A stretch of 64,000 nt of DNA, from NCBI GenBank assembly GCA_934502625.1, contig CAKSUQ010000009.1, positions 1-64,000 of the forward strand, written 5' to 3'. This DNA is from an uncultured Gemmiger sp. (GTDB taxonomy: Bacteria; Bacillota; Clostridia; Oscillospirales; Ruminococcaceae). Shown here piece by piece: positions 1 through 7,605 of this stretch. Each line of letters starts with the position of its first letter. Position 1 is the first letter of the stretch. Under the pieces are notes generated by a model. The model made no database searches and was not told the DNA's origin. It saw only the letters and a list, made by a program, of their open reading frames with translations. The translations under genes were made by a program, and so were the position numbers.

Positions 1-1
1 G

Positions 2-589
2 GGCAACGCAGACCTGCTGGCCGAGGATGCTCTGTCCGCCGACCAGCAGACACAGGTCGAAGCCATCCTGCGCGGCAGTGCGCGTGCACAGCAGTATCTT
101 GCCGCGCTGCGCATGGTCGATGCACTGCCCGCCCCGATGGAATCGTTTTTCAGCGGCGAGCTGACCTCCGCGCTGGACGGGACAGCCCGTGCCCTCTGCG
201 CCCCCGCCGGTGTGCAGTTCGTCTTGGACGAACAGTGGCAGGGGCAGATTTTTGCCGCGAAGGCTGACCTGCTGCGCGCTGGGGAGAACCTGCTGGATAA
301 CGCCGTGCGCTACACGCCGCAAGGCGGCACGGTGACACTGTCCGCCACGCGGGAGGGAAACGACTATCTCCTGCGCGTCACCGATACCGGCGCGGGCTTC
401 ACCGCCGAGGCACTGGCGAAGGCGGGGGAGTTGCTTTACACCGACGCCGCCCGCAGCGACGCCGCACATCAGGGGATGGGGCTGTATTTTGCCCGCAAGA
501 CTGCCACCTACCATGGCGGCACGCTGGCACTTTCCAATGTCCCCGGCGGCTGCGCCGTGCTTCGCCTTCCGATTTGCCGTGCGGAGTAA
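2..589 (+). CDS. Sensor histidine kinase, C-terminal part (5' end outside window)
   Basis: The reading frame is open from the window edge, so the sensor and most of the dimerisation domain lie upstream. What remains is a HATPase domain: an N-box (ENLLDNAVRYTP), a G1 box (DTGAGF) and a G2-type box (GMGLYFARK), ending in a typical LPI strand. It would bind ATP and phosphorylate a conserved His that is not in the window. No response regulator is visible, so its partner is presumably upstream. It ends at a hairpin shared with the convergent rhomboid gene. The family is clear; the specific signal is unknown. Confidence 0.85.
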   Translation, partial: GNADLLAEDALSADQQTQVEAILRGSARAQQYLAALRMVDALPAPMESFFSGELTSALDGTARALCAPAGVQFVLDEQWQGQIFAAKADLLRAGENLLDNAVRYTPQGGTVTLSATREGNDYLLRVTDTGAGFTAEALAKAGELLYTDAARSDAAHQGMGLYFARKTATYHGGTLALSNVPGGCAVLRLPICRAE

Positions 590-599
590 AAGAATATAA

Positions 600-646
600 A
601 AAACGGGAAGCTGAGAGCGGATCTCGGCTTCCCGCTTTATTTTTGA
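600..646. terminator. Bidirectional intrinsic terminator between convergent genes
   Basis: CGGGAAGC-TGAGA / TCTCG-GCTTCCCG forms a 13-bp stem with loop GCGGA. It is flanked by a T-rich tract on the right and an A-rich tract on the left, so it can stop both the kinase and the rhomboid transcripts. Confidence 0.75.
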
Positions 647-651
647 AACGC

Positions 652-1221
652 TTATTTTTTCCGCACGGCAAAGCCGAACGCCGTGCCACACACACCGCCG
701 ACGATGTGCATAAAGTTGGCGACGTTGTCCGTGACAAACAGAATATCATGTATCTGCTGGCTGAGGTACAGCGCACCGACCAACAGCAGCGTGATTGGCA
801 CACCGCCGTTGCGGCTGCCCGCCAGACTGGACAGCATGATAAGCATAAACACAATGCCGGACGCCCCCAGCAGCGCCGTGCCGGGGAACAACACGCATTG
901 CAGAACGCCGGACACCACCGCCGTCATTGCAATACCGCACAGCAGGGTGCGGCTGCCGTAGCGTTCCTCCAGAGGCGGCGCCACGACCAGAAACAGCAGC
1001 ATATTGTTGATGAAGTGATCCCAGTTCGCGTGCCCCAGCACATGCCCAAACAGCCGGACGTAGAATAGCGGATCAGCCATCGACCCGCGGTAGACACTGA
1101 AAAGATGCGCCGTCGTCCACCCGCCGGTAAAATGCCCCAGCAGCAGCGCCGCCAGCGACAAAAAGAAAAAACTCAACGTGACCGGGGCGTTATAATCCAG
1201 ACGTATCGTGCGGCGTTTCAT
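652..1221 (-). CDS. Rhomboid-family intramembrane serine protease
   Basis: A 189-residue hydrophobic protein with about six membrane helices. It carries the rhomboid catalytic Ser in GASG (Ser121), a His in a later helix (His172, MHIVGG) and the HANWDHFINNM loop at residues 64-74. Rhomboids cleave substrates inside the membrane; the substrate here cannot be predicted. The start has a strong RBS (AAAGGAG), and a promoter lies about 50 bp upstream. It is monocistronic and convergent with the kinase gene. Confidence 0.9.
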   Translation of the reverse strand: MKRRTIRLDYNAPVTLSFFFLSLAALLLGHFTGGWTTAHLFSVYRGSMADPLFYVRLFGHVLGHANWDHFINNMLLFLVVAPPLEERYGSRTLLCGIAMTAVVSGVLQCVLFPGTALLGASGIVFMLIMLSSLAGSRNGGVPITLLLVGALYLSQQIHDILFVTDNVANFMHIVGGVCGTAFGFAVRKK

Positions 1222-1274
1222 AGGGGAGTCTCCTTTATTTTCAGCATTGCGGCATCTTCGGCCGCCCTACCGCT

Positions 1275-1303
1275 ATTATACGTGGTTTGCCCGCCTGCCG
1301 CAA
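1275..1303 (-). promoter_or_regulatory. Sigma-A type promoter of the rhomboid gene
   Basis: On the minus strand TTGCGG-17 bp-TATAAT, with the -10 box about 50 bp upstream of the rhomboid start. Confidence 0.7.
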
Positions 1304-1347
1304 GATGTGAACAAATTGAAAAATTACAAATAAATTACAATACACTA

Positions 1348-1376
1348 TTGACTTTCGATGACAAAACAGTTACAAT
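1348..1376 (+). promoter_or_regulatory. Sigma-A type promoter of a short intergenic transcript
   Basis: TTGACT-17 bp-TACAAT. The nearest downstream signal is an intrinsic terminator at 1453-1491, not a gene, so the promoter appears to drive a short RNA. Confidence 0.65.
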
Positions 1377-1382
1377 TTAGTT

Positions 1383-1491
1383 GCAAGCTAAATGAACCCC
1401 AAGTCAAATAGCTTTAACCACATTTTCATGTGTTCTTCTCCTCCTTTCTTGTAAATCCCCGCCCATCCCTCAGGGCGGGGATTTCTTTTTT
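1383..1491 (+). ncRNA. Putative ~110-nt small RNA with an exposed anti-Shine-Dalgarno stretch
   Basis: The segment is bounded by a promoter and a strong terminator and has no convincing ORF. It can form two small hairpins (AAGCTA/TAGCTT, and CACAT-TTTC-ATGTG at about 1419-1432). A C/U-rich stretch containing CCTCCTTT follows at 1440-1447 and is predicted to be single-stranded, then comes the terminator stem. That arrangement is typical of Firmicute trans-acting sRNAs that pair with ribosome binding sites. Expression is inferred. It matches no RNA family that I recognise. Confidence 0.45.
1453..1491 (+). terminator. Intrinsic terminator of the putative sRNA
   Basis: AAATCCCCGCCC / GGGCGGGGATTT is a perfect 12-bp stem followed by CTTTTTT. 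Confidence 0.85.
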
Positions 1492-1516
1492 GTAACCGAA
1501 CGTTGCGTTCTTCGGC

Positions 1517-1545
1517 TTTACAAGCTTTTCTAATCGTGATAAAAT
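1517..1545 (+). promoter_or_regulatory. Promoter of the ftsK operon
   Basis: TTTACA-17 bp-TAAAAT. Transcription would begin near 1552, leaving an AT-rich leader of about 87 nt before the ftsK start. Confidence 0.55.
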
Positions 1546-1638
1546 AAAAGTCGTATGTCCTTACCGGTCTGCCTTTGCGTAGACTACTTATTATATATAA
1601 ACGTCTACTGAATCATCAAGAGAGGGAATTACTGTAAC

Positions 1639-4600
1639 ATGGCACAATCTCGTTCCGGTAAAAAATCAACGAAAAGCTCCAGCACCAAAAAGCGCTCCGC
1701 CTCTTCTTCCCGCAGCAGCAGCCGTTCTTCCTCGGCGCGTGGCAGCACATCTGCCCGCAGCCGTCAGCCGTCCCGCCGCGCCCAGCGCCGTGCCGAGACC
1801 CCGAACCTTGCCCGCAGCGTCCTGCTTGTCGGGCTGGGGCTGCTTTGCGTTGCGCTTGTGCTCGTGCCCGGCCAAAATCTATGGCGCACGCTGCGCAGCT
1901 GGTATTTCGGTTTCTTCGGCGTGACGAGCTACCTCGTCGGCCCGTTTTTGCTGTACCTCGCTTACCTGCTGGCCTCCGGCTACCGCATCGCACTGTTCGC
2001 GGGCAAGGTGTCCCTGATGGGCGTCCTTTGCGCCAGCGTGCCGGTCATCTTCTCAAAGCTGAATGTCGAAGGCCTTGGCGCGTGGGAAGTCATCAAAATG
2101 CTGTTCAACCGCGGCGGCACCTATTTCTGGGAGGGCGGCGTCCTCGGCGCGCCCATCGGCGCGTCGCTGCTGGCGCTGTTTGGCCGCCCCGCGTCCAACA
2201 TTCTGATGCTACTCGTCTTCCTGCTGGGACTGATGTTCTTCTTTGCCATTACCCCGGCGGACGTCGTGCTGTTCGTCAACACGCAATATCAGAAGTTCCA
2301 AGCTGCGCAGGCAGCCCGCGCCGAGGCTGAGACTGCCTACGACACCCGCCTGTTCGAGCAGGAGCCGGAGGAGGAGAGCGTCGAGAACCTGACCGGTGCG
2401 CTGCCTGATACCTCCAACCGCCCGCACCATCCGGTCTATGACGTCATCGCGGACACGAGCCGTTTCCCGAAGCAGCAGCCCGCGCCCATGCAGCAGCCTG
2501 TCCCGCAGCAGAATTATGCTGCGCCCATCACTCCGGTCACACCCGACGCGCCTTTTGCGGCACAGCCCACGCAGATGCGCCCGTCGTTCGACGTCGATCT
2601 TGGCCCCAACGCCAGCGACAGCGCCCGCGCCAAGGCGCAGGTAAACGACCCGCTGCAGCCGGTCAGCATCGGCCCCGGCGGCACGTTCGGTATGGATCCG
2701 CTCTCCAACAAGACAAACAGCCCGCTGCACTATGCCCACCCACAGCCCGCCGCGCCCGCGCCTGCCCCGCAGGAGGATTTCGAGCTGCAATTGCAGCCTG
2801 CCGAAGAGCCGGAGACCTCGTCGTTCTCGACGCCCCTCACACCTGTGGAGCCGGAGCCGGTCGACGAGCTGGATGCGCTTATCAACCGCGCCGTCAGTGG
2901 CCACGCGCCCTACTACGCGCCGCAGGAAGTCAGCGCCGAGACGACACTTGACCTGCCGCAGCCCACCGAATTTGAAACCCCGCTGACGCCCGTCCCGCAG
3001 GAGCCGACATTTGACACACCGCTCACCCCCGTGGATGAGCCGGAGCAGACCCCCGTCCAGCTGCCGCAGATCGACATGACCGGCCGCGTGCAGGGGGATA
3101 CCACTGTGATTTCTCCGGCTGACCTTGCCGCAGGCATGGCCGCCAAGACGGCCGCCGTGCCGCTGGGCGCAGCCCCCGCAGCGGCTGCCGTTGCGCCGGA
3201 AGTTCCCATCGTGCCCGCCGCGCCGATCCCGACGCTGGGCGGCAGCTTCAACGATACCGGAAGTGTCGTCAGCGCTGCGTGGCAGTCCGGCCGCTCGGTG
3301 TCCGACATGCTGGATGCCATGCAGGCAGAGCTCGACGCCCCCGCCGCGTCAGAGACGAATAACACTTACACCGCACCGTCTTACCCCAACGTCGTAACGA
3401 CCGTTCAGCCCGCAGCCGCGCCCTGCATGACCCGACCGGCTGCCGAGACGACGCAGGATAGCTTCACCGTACCGCAGCAGGGCGAGGCCGCCCGTGTGCG
3501 GGTCAGCACCGCCGTGGGCAACTCGGCCGGTGCGCCCATCCACACGCCGCCGTCCACCGCCAAGGCCGATCCGAACGCCATGCGCCTGCCCACCTCCGAG
3601 GAGCAGCCGCCGGAACCCTACTGTTACCCGTCGCTGAACCTCTTTAACCCCACGCGCCCCGACGATGAAGCTGGTGCCGCGCGCGAGATGAAGAAGAACG
3701 CCGACACCCTCGTGAACACGCTGGATAGCTTCGGCGTCAAGACGACGATGCTTGACATCTGCCGCGGCCCGTCCGTCACCCGGTACGAGCTGCAGCCGCA
3801 GGCCGGCATCAAGGTCAGCCGCATCACGAGTCTCGCAGACGACATCGCGCTGAACCTTGCCACCGCAGGCGTGCGTATTGAAGCACCCATCCCCGGCAAG
3901 CCCGCCGTCGGCATCGAGGTGCCAAACAAAATTCGTTCCACCGTCAATATTCGTTCTGTCTTTGAGTCCCAGAATTACATCAACATGCGCAGCCCGCTGA
4001 CGATGGCGCTGGGCAAGGACATTGCGGGCACGGCACAGGTCGCCGACCTGTGCAAGATGCCCCACCTGCTGATTGCAGGTTCCACCGGCAGTGGCAAATC
4101 CGTCTGCGTCAACTCCATCATCATCAGCTTCCTGTTCCGTTCAGGACCGGAAGATGTCAAGCTCATCCTCATAGATCCGAAGGTCGTCGAGCTGGCTGAA
4201 TACAACGGCATACCGCACCTGCTGATGCCTGTCGTCACCGAGCCGCGCAAGGCCGCCGGTGCGCTGGGCGCGAGCGTCGCCGAGATGGAGCGCCGCTATA
4301 AGCTGTTCGCCGAGAACAACGTCCGCGAGATCAAGGCCTACAACAAGCTGGCCGCCCAGACCGGCATGGAGCACCTGCCCTACATTGCCATCGTCATTGA
4401 CGAGTTGGCCGACCTGATGATGGTCGCGGGCAAGGAGGTCGAGGACTACATCTGCCGCATCGCGCAGAAGGCGCGTGCTGCAGGTATCCACCTGATCGTC
4501 GCGACCCAGCGCCCCAGCGTTGACGTTATCACCGGCCTGATCAAGGCCAACATCCCCAGCCGTATCGCCTTTGCTGTTTCCAGCCAGATCGACAGCCGAA

Positions 4601-5088
4601 CCATTCTGGATTCCGGCGGTGCTGAAAAGCTGCTGGGCAACGGTGACATGCTCTTCCTGCCGGTCGGCGCGTCGAAGCCCGTCCGCGTGCAGGGCACCTT
4701 CGTCACCGACGAGGAGATCGGCGCTGTGCTGAGCTTCATCAAGTCCACCTCCACCGCACAGTACGACGAGGAAATGATCGCCGAGATGGAGCGCCGCGCG
4801 GTTGCTGAAAAGGGCAGCAAGAAGGGCGGCGACGAAGATAGCGACGGCGGCGGTGCGCTGGACGCCATGTTCGAGCAGGCCGTCGAGTGCGTCATCGACG
4901 CCGGGCAGGCCAGCACCAGCCTTTTGCAGCGCCGCTGCAAGCTGGGCTACGCCCGCGCCGCCCGTATCATGGATCAGATGGAGCAGGAGAAGATCATCGG
5001 CCCCTACGAGGGTGCGAAGCCCCGCGCCGTCTTGGTAACGAAGGCCGAGTGGGAGGAGCGCAAGCTCAACGGCCAGTATGACGAGTAA
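1639..5088 (+). CDS. ftsK: FtsK/SpoIIIE-family DNA translocase
   Basis: This 1149-residue ATP-driven pump moves chromosomal DNA through the division or sporulation septum. Residues 1-50 are Ser/Arg-rich, and about five membrane helices lie between residues 54 and 210. A Pro/Ala/Thr-rich linker of roughly 430 residues follows. The motor begins near residue 650, with Walker A GSTGSGKS at about 814-821 and a Walker B-type IVIDELADLMM. A gamma winged-helix domain for DNA orientation signals occupies the last 75 residues. Bacillus SpoIIIE is about 790 residues, so the extra length is mostly linker. The GAGGG-type RBS sits somewhat far (12 nt) from the ATG. The end overlaps the next gene. Confidence 0.95.
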   Translation: MAQSRSGKKSTKSSSTKKRSASSSRSSSRSSSARGSTSARSRQPSRRAQRRAETPNLARSVLLVGLGLLCVALVLVPGQNLWRTLRSWYFGFFGVTSYLVGPFLLYLAYLLASGYRIALFAGKVSLMGVLCASVPVIFSKLNVEGLGAWEVIKMLFNRGGTYFWEGGVLGAPIGASLLALFGRPASNILMLLVFLLGLMFFFAITPADVVLFVNTQYQKFQAAQAARAEAETAYDTRLFEQEPEEESVENLTGALPDTSNRPHHPVYDVIADTSRFPKQQPAPMQQPVPQQNYAAPITPVTPDAPFAAQPTQMRPSFDVDLGPNASDSARAKAQVNDPLQPVSIGPGGTFGMDPLSNKTNSPLHYAHPQPAAPAPAPQEDFELQLQPAEEPETSSFSTPLTPVEPEPVDELDALINRAVSGHAPYYAPQEVSAETTLDLPQPTEFETPLTPVPQEPTFDTPLTPVDEPEQTPVQLPQIDMTGRVQGDTTVISPADLAAGMAAKTAAVPLGAAPAAAAVAPEVPIVPAAPIPTLGGSFNDTGSVVSAAWQSGRSVSDMLDAMQAELDAPAASETNNTYTAPSYPNVVTTVQPAAAPCMTRPAAETTQDSFTVPQQGEAARVRVSTAVGNSAGAPIHTPPSTAKADPNAMRLPTSEEQPPEPYCYPSLNLFNPTRPDDEAGAAREMKKNADTLVNTLDSFGVKTTMLDICRGPSVTRYELQPQAGIKVSRITSLADDIALNLATAGVRIEAPIPGKPAVGIEVPNKIRSTVNIRSVFESQNYINMRSPLTMALGKDIAGTAQVADLCKMPHLLIAGSTGSGKSVCVNSIIISFLFRSGPEDVKLILIDPKVVELAEYNGIPHLLMPVVTEPRKAAGALGASVAEMERRYKLFAENNVREIKAYNKLAAQTGMEHLPYIAIVIDELADLMMVAGKEVEDYICRIAQKARAAGIHLIVATQRPSVDVITGLIKANIPSRIAFAVSSQIDSRTILDSGGAEKLLGNGDMLFLPVGASKPVRVQGTFVTDEEIGAVLSFIKSTSTAQYDEEMIAEMERRAVAEKGSKKGGDEDSDGGGALDAMFEQAVECVIDAGQASTSLLQRRCKLGYARAARIMDQMEQEKIIGPYEGAKPRAVLVTKAEWEERKLNGQYDE
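2824..3039 (+). repeat. TPLTPV repeats in the FtsK linker
   Basis: The hexapeptide TPLTPV occurs three times (STPLTPVEP, ETPLTPVPQ, DTPLTPVDE) within about 70 residues, each followed by an acidic or proline-rich segment. It is a low-complexity repeat inside the coding sequence. Confidence 0.8.
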
Positions 5089-6046
5089 GCGTGCCGTCCG
5101 CATCGCGGCGGGTGTGCTGGTTTCCATTTTCATCGCAGTCGCATTTGTCATCCAGTATGCAGGCGGCAAAGGCGGCATCCCGGACTGGGCACAGCTGCGC
5201 GGTTTCCTCGGCATACCCTTACAAACCGAGGAAAGCGCACCGCAGGCCGCCTCCGGTGCCACCGCCGTCTATGTGCTGGACGTCGGGCAGGGCGACGCTG
5301 TGCTGCTTTATCAGGACGGCGCGTACTGCTTGATCGACACCGGCCCTGCCGAGGCTGAGGACGCACTGCTTTACGACCTGAACACCCTCGATGTGCGCAC
5401 CCTCGATTACCTTGTGCTGACCCATCCCCACGCCGACCACACCGGCAACGCCTGCGCCGTTTTGCAGAATTTCCCGGTAAAAACGCTTTTGCTGCCCGCG
5501 TGGCAGCCCAGCGCCGACGATACTGCCGACTGGCCGCGCCGCTTGGCCACGACCGCCGCAGACAGCGGCGCGGAAATCATCACGGCGGAAGCAGGGGAGA
5601 ATTACCCTCTTGGCAGCGGCGTTCTGCAAATTCTGCAGAGCGGCTCCGACGAGGCAGGCAGCGTCAACGACAGCTCGCTCTGCACAATGTTCACGGCCGG
5701 GGCATTCCGCTTTCTTGACACAGGCGACGCGGAGGCCGACGCCGAGCAGCGGCTCGTCGACACCTACGGCTCTGCGCTGCATGCGACCTTATTCAAGGCA
5801 GGGCACCACGGTTCCTACACCTCCAACGGCACGGCGCTTTTGCAGGCGGTGCAGCCGCAGGCCGTCGCCGTCAGCTGCGGGCTGAACAACGACTACGGCC
5901 ACCCGCACCGCGAAGCCCTGCAAAATTTTGCCGACGTCGGCGCAGCCATTTACCGCACCGACGAGCTGGGCAGCCTGACCTTTATCTGGCAGGGCAACGC
6001 CCTCACTGTACAAACCACCGCCGACACTGCCGATCTAGCGGCATAA
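5078..6046 (+). CDS. ComEC/Rec2-like metallo-beta-lactamase-fold hydrolase
   Basis: A 322-residue protein with an N-terminal membrane anchor (about residues 7-28) and a metallo-beta-lactamase domain. It shows VLDVGQGDA, LIDTGP and the metal site HPHADH, with further metal-site and loop motifs DTGDAE and KAGHHGS. It corresponds to the C-terminal hydrolase of the competence protein ComEC but lacks the ComEC channel, as in many stand-alone Firmicute paralogues. The active site probably faces outward. The substrate is unknown; nucleic acid or a phosphodiester is plausible. It overlaps ftsK by 11 bp and is probably translationally coupled. Confidence 0.85.
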   Translation: MTSKRAVRIAAGVLVSIFIAVAFVIQYAGGKGGIPDWAQLRGFLGIPLQTEESAPQAASGATAVYVLDVGQGDAVLLYQDGAYCLIDTGPAEAEDALLYDLNTLDVRTLDYLVLTHPHADHTGNACAVLQNFPVKTLLLPAWQPSADDTADWPRRLATTAADSGAEIITAEAGENYPLGSGVLQILQSGSDEAGSVNDSSLCTMFTAGAFRFLDTGDAEADAEQRLVDTYGSALHATLFKAGHHGSYTSNGTALLQAVQPQAVAVSCGLNNDYGHPHREALQNFADVGAAIYRTDELGSLTFIWQGNALTVQTTADTADLAA

Positions 6047-6062
6047 AAATAAGGAGAACAAA

Positions 6063-6926
6063 ATGACGATTACGGAACAGTTCCAGAACAAGCGCTGCGT
6101 TTTCTCCCTCGAATGCTTCCCGCCGAAGCAGACGACCCAGATGGACAAGCTGAAGGACACCCTTAAGCAGATGCAGGGGCTGAACCCAGGCTTCATCAGC
6201 GTCACCTTCGGCGCGGGCGGCTCGGCAGGCGGCGTTTCCACCGCCGAGGTGGCCAACTATATCCAAAATGAGCTGCATGTGCCCACGCTGGCGCATCTGA
6301 TCTGCATGGGCAACGACGAGACCCGCGCCGCCGCCATTCTTGACGAGCTGGAGGCCGTCGGCGTCCGCGACGTGCTGGCGCTGCGCGGCGACCGCACCCC
6401 GACCCGCCCCGAAAGCCCGGATTTCAAGCACGCGAGCGATCTGACCTCCTTCATCAAATGGAAGAAGCCCGGCTTCTCGGTGCACGGCGCTTGCTACCCG
6501 GAGGGTCACCCCGAAGCCGACACGCTGCTGCACGACGTCGAAAACCTGCGCATCAAGCAGGCGGCGGGTGCCGAGCATCTTGTCACCCAGCTGTTCTTCG
6601 ATAACATGCACTTTTATCGCTTTCTGAATCTGGCGCGCCGCGCGGGCATCACACTGCCGGTCTCGGCGGGCGTCATGCCCATCGTCAAGCGCAGCCAGAT
6701 TGAGCGCACCGTCGCTCTGTCCTCGGCCAGCCTGCCGTCGGAGTTCACCCGCATGATCTCCCGCTATCAGGACGATCCGGCCAGCCTGTACGATGCGGGC
6801 ATCGATTACGCCGTCAAGCAGCTGCGCGACCTCATCGAGGGCGGCGCGGACGGCGTCCACCTGTACGCCATGAACGACGCCGCTGTGGCTGCCAAGGTCT
6901 ACGACGGCATCAAGGATCTGCTATAA
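6063..6926 (+). CDS. metF: Methylenetetrahydrofolate reductase
   Basis: A 287-residue TIM-barrel flavoprotein that reduces 5,10-methylene-THF to 5-methyl-THF, the methyl donor for methionine synthase. Typical segments are the N-terminal FSLECFPPK, VTFGAGGS, DVLALRGD, QLFFD and AGVMPI. The RBS is AAGGAG. The stop overlaps the start of the MetH-reactivation gene, and metH follows, so the methyl branch of methionine synthesis is encoded together. Confidence 0.95.
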   Translation: MTITEQFQNKRCVFSLECFPPKQTTQMDKLKDTLKQMQGLNPGFISVTFGAGGSAGGVSTAEVANYIQNELHVPTLAHLICMGNDETRAAAILDELEAVGVRDVLALRGDRTPTRPESPDFKHASDLTSFIKWKKPGFSVHGACYPEGHPEADTLLHDVENLRIKQAAGAEHLVTQLFFDNMHFYRFLNLARRAGITLPVSAGVMPIVKRSQIERTVALSSASLPSEFTRMISRYQDDPASLYDAGIDYAVKQLRDLIEGGADGVHLYAMNDAAVAAKVYDGIKDLL

Positions 6927-7594
6927 TGGAACGCCGCAAGCCCGCCGCCATCGACCGCGCCACCGCACTGCGGTACATGGGTGCGGCCGGCTGGACGCCG
7001 GATGACGCCACGACCGCCCTGCTGGACAAGGCTGAGCAGACGATCCTGACCGCCGCCGCGCCCCGCGCTGTCTGGCGGCGTCTGCCGCGCACCGCGCTGC
7101 CGCTGGAAAACTGCGGCAGCGACCTGACACGGCATTTGCAGGGCTGCACGGAGGTTCTGCTCCTTGCCGCGACACTGGGCGGCGAGGTCGATAAACTGCT
7201 GCGCCGCATGGAGCTGACCGACATAGCCCTTGCGGCCGCCGCCGATGCGCTGGCCTCGGTGCTGCTGGAGCAGGTCTGCGACGAAACGGAAGCGGAGATT
7301 CGCGCCCAGATCGAGGCACAGGGCGTCTACATGACCGGCCGCTATGCGCCGGGCTATGGCGACTGTCCGCTGGAGCTGAACGACGCTTTGTGCTTGGCCG
7401 TTGACAGCGTGCGCGGCTGCGGCCTTGCTGTAACGCCGCAGCACCTGCTGGCACCGCGCAAAAGCACGACCGCCATCCTTGGCATTGCCGACCACCCCGT
7501 AACGGGTACCCGCGCAGGCTGTGCGACCTGCCATTTAAAGGAGACCTGCTCGTTCCGCAAGCGCGGCACGACCTGTTTCAAACAAGATCGATAG
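6926..7594 (+). CDS. Stand-alone B12-dependent methionine synthase activation protein
   Basis: A 222-residue protein resembling the C-terminal reactivation domain of MetH, which binds S-adenosylmethionine and remethylates oxidised cobalamin. The signature is RYAPGYGDCPL, followed by a segment of the type found at the SAM pocket. The C-terminus is Cys-rich (CATCHLKETC) and could bind metal or a cluster. The downstream MetH lacks this domain, so the two proteins probably act as a split enzyme, as in Thermotoga. It overlaps metF by one base and precedes metH by 11 bp. Confidence 0.85.
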   Translation: MERRKPAAIDRATALRYMGAAGWTPDDATTALLDKAEQTILTAAAPRAVWRRLPRTALPLENCGSDLTRHLQGCTEVLLLAATLGGEVDKLLRRMELTDIALAAAADALASVLLEQVCDETEAEIRAQIEAQGVYMTGRYAPGYGDCPLELNDALCLAVDSVRGCGLAVTPQHLLAPRKSTTAILGIADHPVTGTRAGCATCHLKETCSFRKRGTTCFKQDR

Positions 7595-7605
7595 GGGAGA
7601 ATCTT

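Noticed and set aside
1388..1429. 13-codon ORF on the minus strand (MKMWLKLFDLGFI) with AAGGAGG 10 bp upstream
   Set aside because: The apparent RBS is the complement of the C-rich stretch of the plus-strand putative sRNA, and no minus-strand promoter was found upstream.
1392..1454. 20-codon plus-strand ORF inside the putative sRNA
   Set aside because: No ribosome binding site before the ATG, and the codons look random.
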